From NCBI GenBank assembly GCA_021781255.1, contig JAJXXG010000134.1:1-8798 (forward strand): 8,798 nt of DNA. Direction: 5' to 3'. Each line of letters starts with the position of its first letter. Positions within the stretch are counted from its first letter, which is position 1. The notes beneath the pieces were generated by a model. It did not search any database and had not been told where the DNA came from. It was given only the letters and a program-made list of their open reading frames with translations. Source of the DNA: Acidobacteriota bacterium. Lineage in GTDB: Bacteria > Acidobacteriota > Terriglobia > Terriglobales > Acidobacteriaceae. Shown here in pieces: positions 6,138-8,798 of this stretch. The position numbers and the translations under genes were made by a program.

Positions 6138-6177
6138 ATGCGTCAACCTGTACGACGTAAGAGCATTCTGAAACGCG

Positions 6178-8439
6178 ATGACAACGACCGCGAAAACACG
6201 CATTGTGGGCCAGCCGGTTGCACGCAAAGAGGGCGTGGACAAGCTGACGGGCCGCGCTCGCTATGTGGACGACATGGAGCGCGAGGGAATGTGGTACGGG
6301 GCCACGGTGCGCAGCTCAATTCCGCGCGGGCTGAGTCGCGAGATTTTGTTTGACCGCACAGTGAATTGGAGCGAGTTCGCGATTGTGCGGGCCGAGGATA
6401 TTCCGGGCAACAACCACATTCAATTGATCGTGGACGATCAGCCCTGCCTCGCGGATGGAATGGTGAACCACTGCAACGAAGCGATCCTTCTGCTGGCGCA
6501 TCCGGACAAGGCGAAAGTGCGGGCCGCAGTGAATGCTGTGCGCGTGGAGTATGAGGCGCTGCCGCCAGTGCTGAGCATTGAGGAGAGCGAAGATCAAAAG
6601 ACAGTGGTGTGGGGCAAGGACAATCTGCTGAAAAGCTTTCTGCTTGAAAAGGGCGATGTGGATGCGGCGTGGGCGGGCGCGGCACACGTGGTGGAAGGCG
6701 AATATCGCACTGGAGCGCAGGAACACCTCTACATTGAGAACAACGGAGTGATTGCAGAGTTCGACCCGGAGCGAGGCGTGACGGTGTGGGGCTCACTGCA
6801 ATGTCCCTTCTACGTGCACAAAAGCCTGATGGCCGTGTTTGATTTGCCGGCGGAGAAGGTGCGCGTAGTTCAGACGGAGACCGGCGGCGCGTTTGGAGGT
6901 AAGGAAGATTATCCTTCAGTGATTGGTTCTCACGCAGCGCTGCTGGCGATGAAGAGCGGGCACCCGGTGAAGCTGGTGTACGACCGGATGGAAGACCTTG
7001 CCGCGACGACAAAGCGGCACCCATCGCGCGTGCGGCACAAGACTGCGCTGGACGCGAACGGAAAGCTGCTGGCGATGGAGATTGAAGTGGTGACTGATGG
7101 CGGCGCGTATGCAACGCTCTCATCCACGGTGCTCTCTCGCGCAACGCTGCATGCAAGCGGGCCGTATGTGTGCCCGAACGTGCGCATTTGTGCGCAGTCA
7201 TGGGCGACGAACACGGTGCCTAGCGGAGCGTTTCGCGGATTTGGTGCTCCACAATCAATTTTTGCCGTTGAACGGCACATGGATGAAATCGCCGCTGCCA
7301 TCGGGATGGATCCGGTGGAGTTGCGGCGAAGGAATTTTCTGCACACGGGTGATACGACGGCGACCGAGCAGGTGATGGGTGAGCCGGTGATTCTGGACAA
7401 GCTTCTCGACCGCGCACTGATGGAGAGCGACTACTACGCGAAGCGGGAGAAATTTGCGCGCGAGAATGCGGGTAGCGCAGTGAAGCGTGGAATGGGCATT
7501 TCGGCGTTCTTTCACGGCTCAGGATTTACGGGATCGGGCGAGCGCTACTTGAATTCGCTGGCGGGGATTGACGTGACGCAAGAGGGCCAGGTGCGCGTGC
7601 TGGTTTCAAGCACAGAGTTTGGCCAGGGAACGAATACTGTGCTGACGCAGATTGCGGCGGAGACGCTGGGAATTGATTATGCGCGCATGGGGATGGCGCC
7701 GCCGGATACCGGGGTTGTGCCGAACAGCGGGCCGACCGTAGCTTCGCGCACGGCGATGGTGGTAGGCAGGCTGATTGAGCGAGCGAGTAAGCAGTTGCTG
7801 GAGATGCTTCGCGAGGATGCAGCGCTGGGTGACGAATTCACTGACGAGGAGTTTTTCTCTGCGTGCGAGCGGCTGCGGGCGAAAAAGGGCGAAGTGGTTT
7901 CGCTGTGCCGCTATGAGCCACCGCCGGGTATTTTCTGGGATGATGCAACGTATCACGGCGAAGCGTATCCGGCGTTTGCGTGGGCGGTGCACGTGGCGCA
8001 GGTAGCCGTGGACACTACGACCTACTCGGCCGAAGTGGAGGAGTTCTGGGCAGTGCAGGAAGTGGGACGTGTGCTGCATCCGGTGTTGGCGGGCGGGCAG
8101 ATTGAAGGCGGCGTGGCACAGGCGATTGGCTACGCGCTCTATGAAAAGGTGCAGCTCGAGAATGGGCACATGGTGAACAACCAGATGACCAATTACATTA
8201 TGCCGACCGCGGAGGATGTGCCGCCCATACATGTTTATTTCGAGGAGATTCCTTATGCGCACGGCGGATATGGCGCAAAAGGAATTGGCGAGCTGCCGCA
8301 CGACGGGCCGGCGCCGGCGATTCTGAATGCAATTCGCGATGCGACCGGCCTGAGCCACAGCACGATTCCTCTGCTGCCGGAAGCACTGTTTGAAAAGGTA
8401 ATGGAGTATGAGCCTGTTGAGGAAGGTGCAGCATCATGA
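6178..8439 (+). CDS. xdhA: Xanthine dehydrogenase, molybdenum-cofactor subunit
   Basis: This is the large catalytic subunit of a xanthine oxidase-family hydroxylase, expected to turn hypoxanthine/xanthine into urate in the cytoplasm. It has 753 residues, usual for a separate Mo subunit. After the N-terminal a/b hammerhead domain (DKLTGRARYVDD, about 21-32) come the cofactor loops GGAFGGKE (236-243), AFRGFGAPQ (351-359), FGQGTNTVLTQIAAETLG (481-498) and KGIGELPHDGPAPAILNAI (701-719), with E705 the expected catalytic base. E243 and R321 (in VLSRATLH) fall at the positions of bovine Glu802 and Arg880, which hold the purine; this favours a purine over an aldehyde or CO substrate. The ATG at 6178 starts just before the conserved GQPVARKEGVDKLTG; its Shine-Dalgarno is poor. 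The stop overlaps the Fe-S subunit start as ATGA. The symbol follows E. coli naming; the B. subtilis counterpart is pucD. Other hydroxylases of the family cannot be excluded. Confidence 0.88.
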   Translation: MTTTAKTRIVGQPVARKEGVDKLTGRARYVDDMEREGMWYGATVRSSIPRGLSREILFDRTVNWSEFAIVRAEDIPGNNHIQLIVDDQPCLADGMVNHCNEAILLLAHPDKAKVRAAVNAVRVEYEALPPVLSIEESEDQKTVVWGKDNLLKSFLLEKGDVDAAWAGAAHVVEGEYRTGAQEHLYIENNGVIAEFDPERGVTVWGSLQCPFYVHKSLMAVFDLPAEKVRVVQTETGGAFGGKEDYPSVIGSHAALLAMKSGHPVKLVYDRMEDLAATTKRHPSRVRHKTALDANGKLLAMEIEVVTDGGAYATLSSTVLSRATLHASGPYVCPNVRICAQSWATNTVPSGAFRGFGAPQSIFAVERHMDEIAAAIGMDPVELRRRNFLHTGDTTATEQVMGEPVILDKLLDRALMESDYYAKREKFARENAGSAVKRGMGISAFFHGSGFTGSGERYLNSLAGIDVTQEGQVRVLVSSTEFGQGTNTVLTQIAAETLGIDYARMGMAPPDTGVVPNSGPTVASRTAMVVGRLIERASKQLLEMLREDAALGDEFTDEEFFSACERLRAKKGEVVSLCRYEPPPGIFWDDATYHGEAYPAFAWAVHVAQVAVDTTTYSAEVEEFWAVQEVGRVLHPVLAGGQIEGGVAQAIGYALYEKVQLENGHMVNNQMTNYIMPTAEDVPPIHVYFEEIPYAHGGYGAKGIGELPHDGPAPAILNAIRDATGLSHSTIPLLPEALFEKVMEYEPVEEGAAS
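8420..8426 (+). promoter_or_regulatory. Ribosome binding site of the Fe-S subunit gene
   Basis: AGGAAGG lies 9 nt before the ATG at 8436, inside the end of the Mo-subunit gene. It is the clearest Shine-Dalgarno sequence in the window and fixes the downstream start. Confidence 0.65.
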
Positions 8440-8798
8440 GCGTGCAGGCTACTTCCATTGAGATGAACGTGAACGGCGAACGGCGCGGAGTGCACGTGCC
8501 ACCGATGAAGCGATTGCTGGACGTATTGCGCGAGGACCTGCAACTGACGGGAACGAAGGAAGGCTGCGGCGAAGGCGAGTGTGGGTCATGCAGCGTGCGT
8601 ATGAATGGCGAGTTGGTGAACAGCTGTCTTGTTCCCGTGCTGCAGGCGCAGGGTGCAACGATTGAGACCGTTGAAGGACTTGCGCGGGATGGTGAGCTGA
8701 GCCCGCTGCAGCAGGCTTTCCTGCAATGCGGCGGCGCGCAATGCGGAATCTGCACGCCGGGTATGCTGATGGCAGGCGCGCAGTTGCTGGAGAAAAAC
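8436..8798 (+). CDS. xdhC: Xanthine dehydrogenase, [2Fe-2S] subunit (3' end missing)
   Basis: This small electron-transfer subunit carries two [2Fe-2S] clusters and passes electrons from the Mo site towards FAD. The 121 visible residues come from my own reading of the sequence; the frame is open to the right edge, and complete subunits are typically about 150-170 residues. The plant-ferredoxin-type cluster is complete: C44, C49 and C52 in KEGCGEGECGSCSV and C64 in NSCLVP. The second, helical domain begins with LQCGGAQCGICTPGM, giving ligands C103 and C106; the closing CRC motif lies beyond the window. There is an additional cysteine, C98. LLDVLREDLQLTGTKEGCG is the family signature. The gene overlaps the Mo subunit stop by ATGA and has a strong AGGAAGG site. 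The symbol follows E. coli, where xdhC is the Fe-S subunit; in other bacteria xdhC names the maturation factor. The FAD subunit has not been reached in this window. Confidence 0.93.
   Translation, partial: MSVQATSIEMNVNGERRGVHVPPMKRLLDVLREDLQLTGTKEGCGEGECGSCSVRMNGELVNSCLVPVLQAQGATIETVEGLARDGELSPLQQAFLQCGGAQCGICTPGMLMAGAQLLEKN

Noticed and set aside
1423..6157. Shared operator between the guaD/allB gap and the xdh upstream region
   Set aside because: The only common strings are very short (CGTTG, TGCGTC) and differently arranged; not enough for a shared site.
6084..6177. Intrinsic terminator between the ureidoglycolate enzyme and xdh
   Set aside because: I found no GC-rich hairpin followed by a T run on the plus strand in this gap.
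6143..7201. 352-residue open frame on the minus strand
   Set aside because: Antisense to the clear molybdenum-subunit gene; Pro, Arg and Ser-rich translation with no domain, typical of a shadow frame.

Overview
The window is a compact nucleobase-catabolism locus from a GC-rich bacterium. Every recognisable gene belongs to purine breakdown or, in one case, pyrimidine breakdown. The gene set, the GC-rich codon use and the protein style would fit a soil Acidobacteriota (Terriglobia) genome. That placement is an inference from general familiarity; no taxonomic marker is present. I see no insertion sequence, CRISPR array, rRNA, tRNA or phage gene.

Layout: on the minus strand, reading leftward from a short divergent promoter region, are a B. 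subtilis-type guanine deaminase (guaD, 938-1417) and then a nitrilase-superfamily enzyme closest in motif pattern to beta-ureidopropionase (1-805, cut by the left edge). On the plus strand, reading rightward from the same 44-bp divergent gap, are allantoinase (1462-2823), an allantoate amidohydrolase of the M20 type (2820-4043), the bicupin ureidoglycine aminohydrolase (4098-4835) and a second M20 enzyme that looks like plant ureidoglycolate amidohydrolase (4839-6083). After a 94-bp gap with a candidate promoter come the molybdenum subunit of a xanthine dehydrogenase (6178-8439) and its [2Fe-2S] subunit (8436 to the right edge, incomplete).

How the genes work together: guanine is deaminated to xanthine (GuaD), and xanthine is oxidised to urate (xanthine dehydrogenase). 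The step from urate to allantoin is not encoded here. Allantoin is then opened to allantoate, hydrolysed to ureidoglycine, deaminated to ureidoglycolate and hydrolysed to glyoxylate. The last four steps are encoded by four consecutive genes. They form the plant-type route, in which all four nitrogens leave as ammonia and no urea is made. The beta-ureidopropionase-like gene suggests that pyrimidine degradation continues beyond the left edge.

The most interesting point is this complete, ordered four-enzyme ureide route ending in a UAH-like enzyme, where E. coli would use ureidoglycolate dehydrogenase. Most other points are smaller: a GTG start, ATGA overlaps, an HGE instead of HAE deaminase motif, an unusual subunit order for the dehydrogenase, a strand-wide G over C skew, and an imperfect palindrome over the candidate xdh promoter. 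I did not find a clearly novel system.
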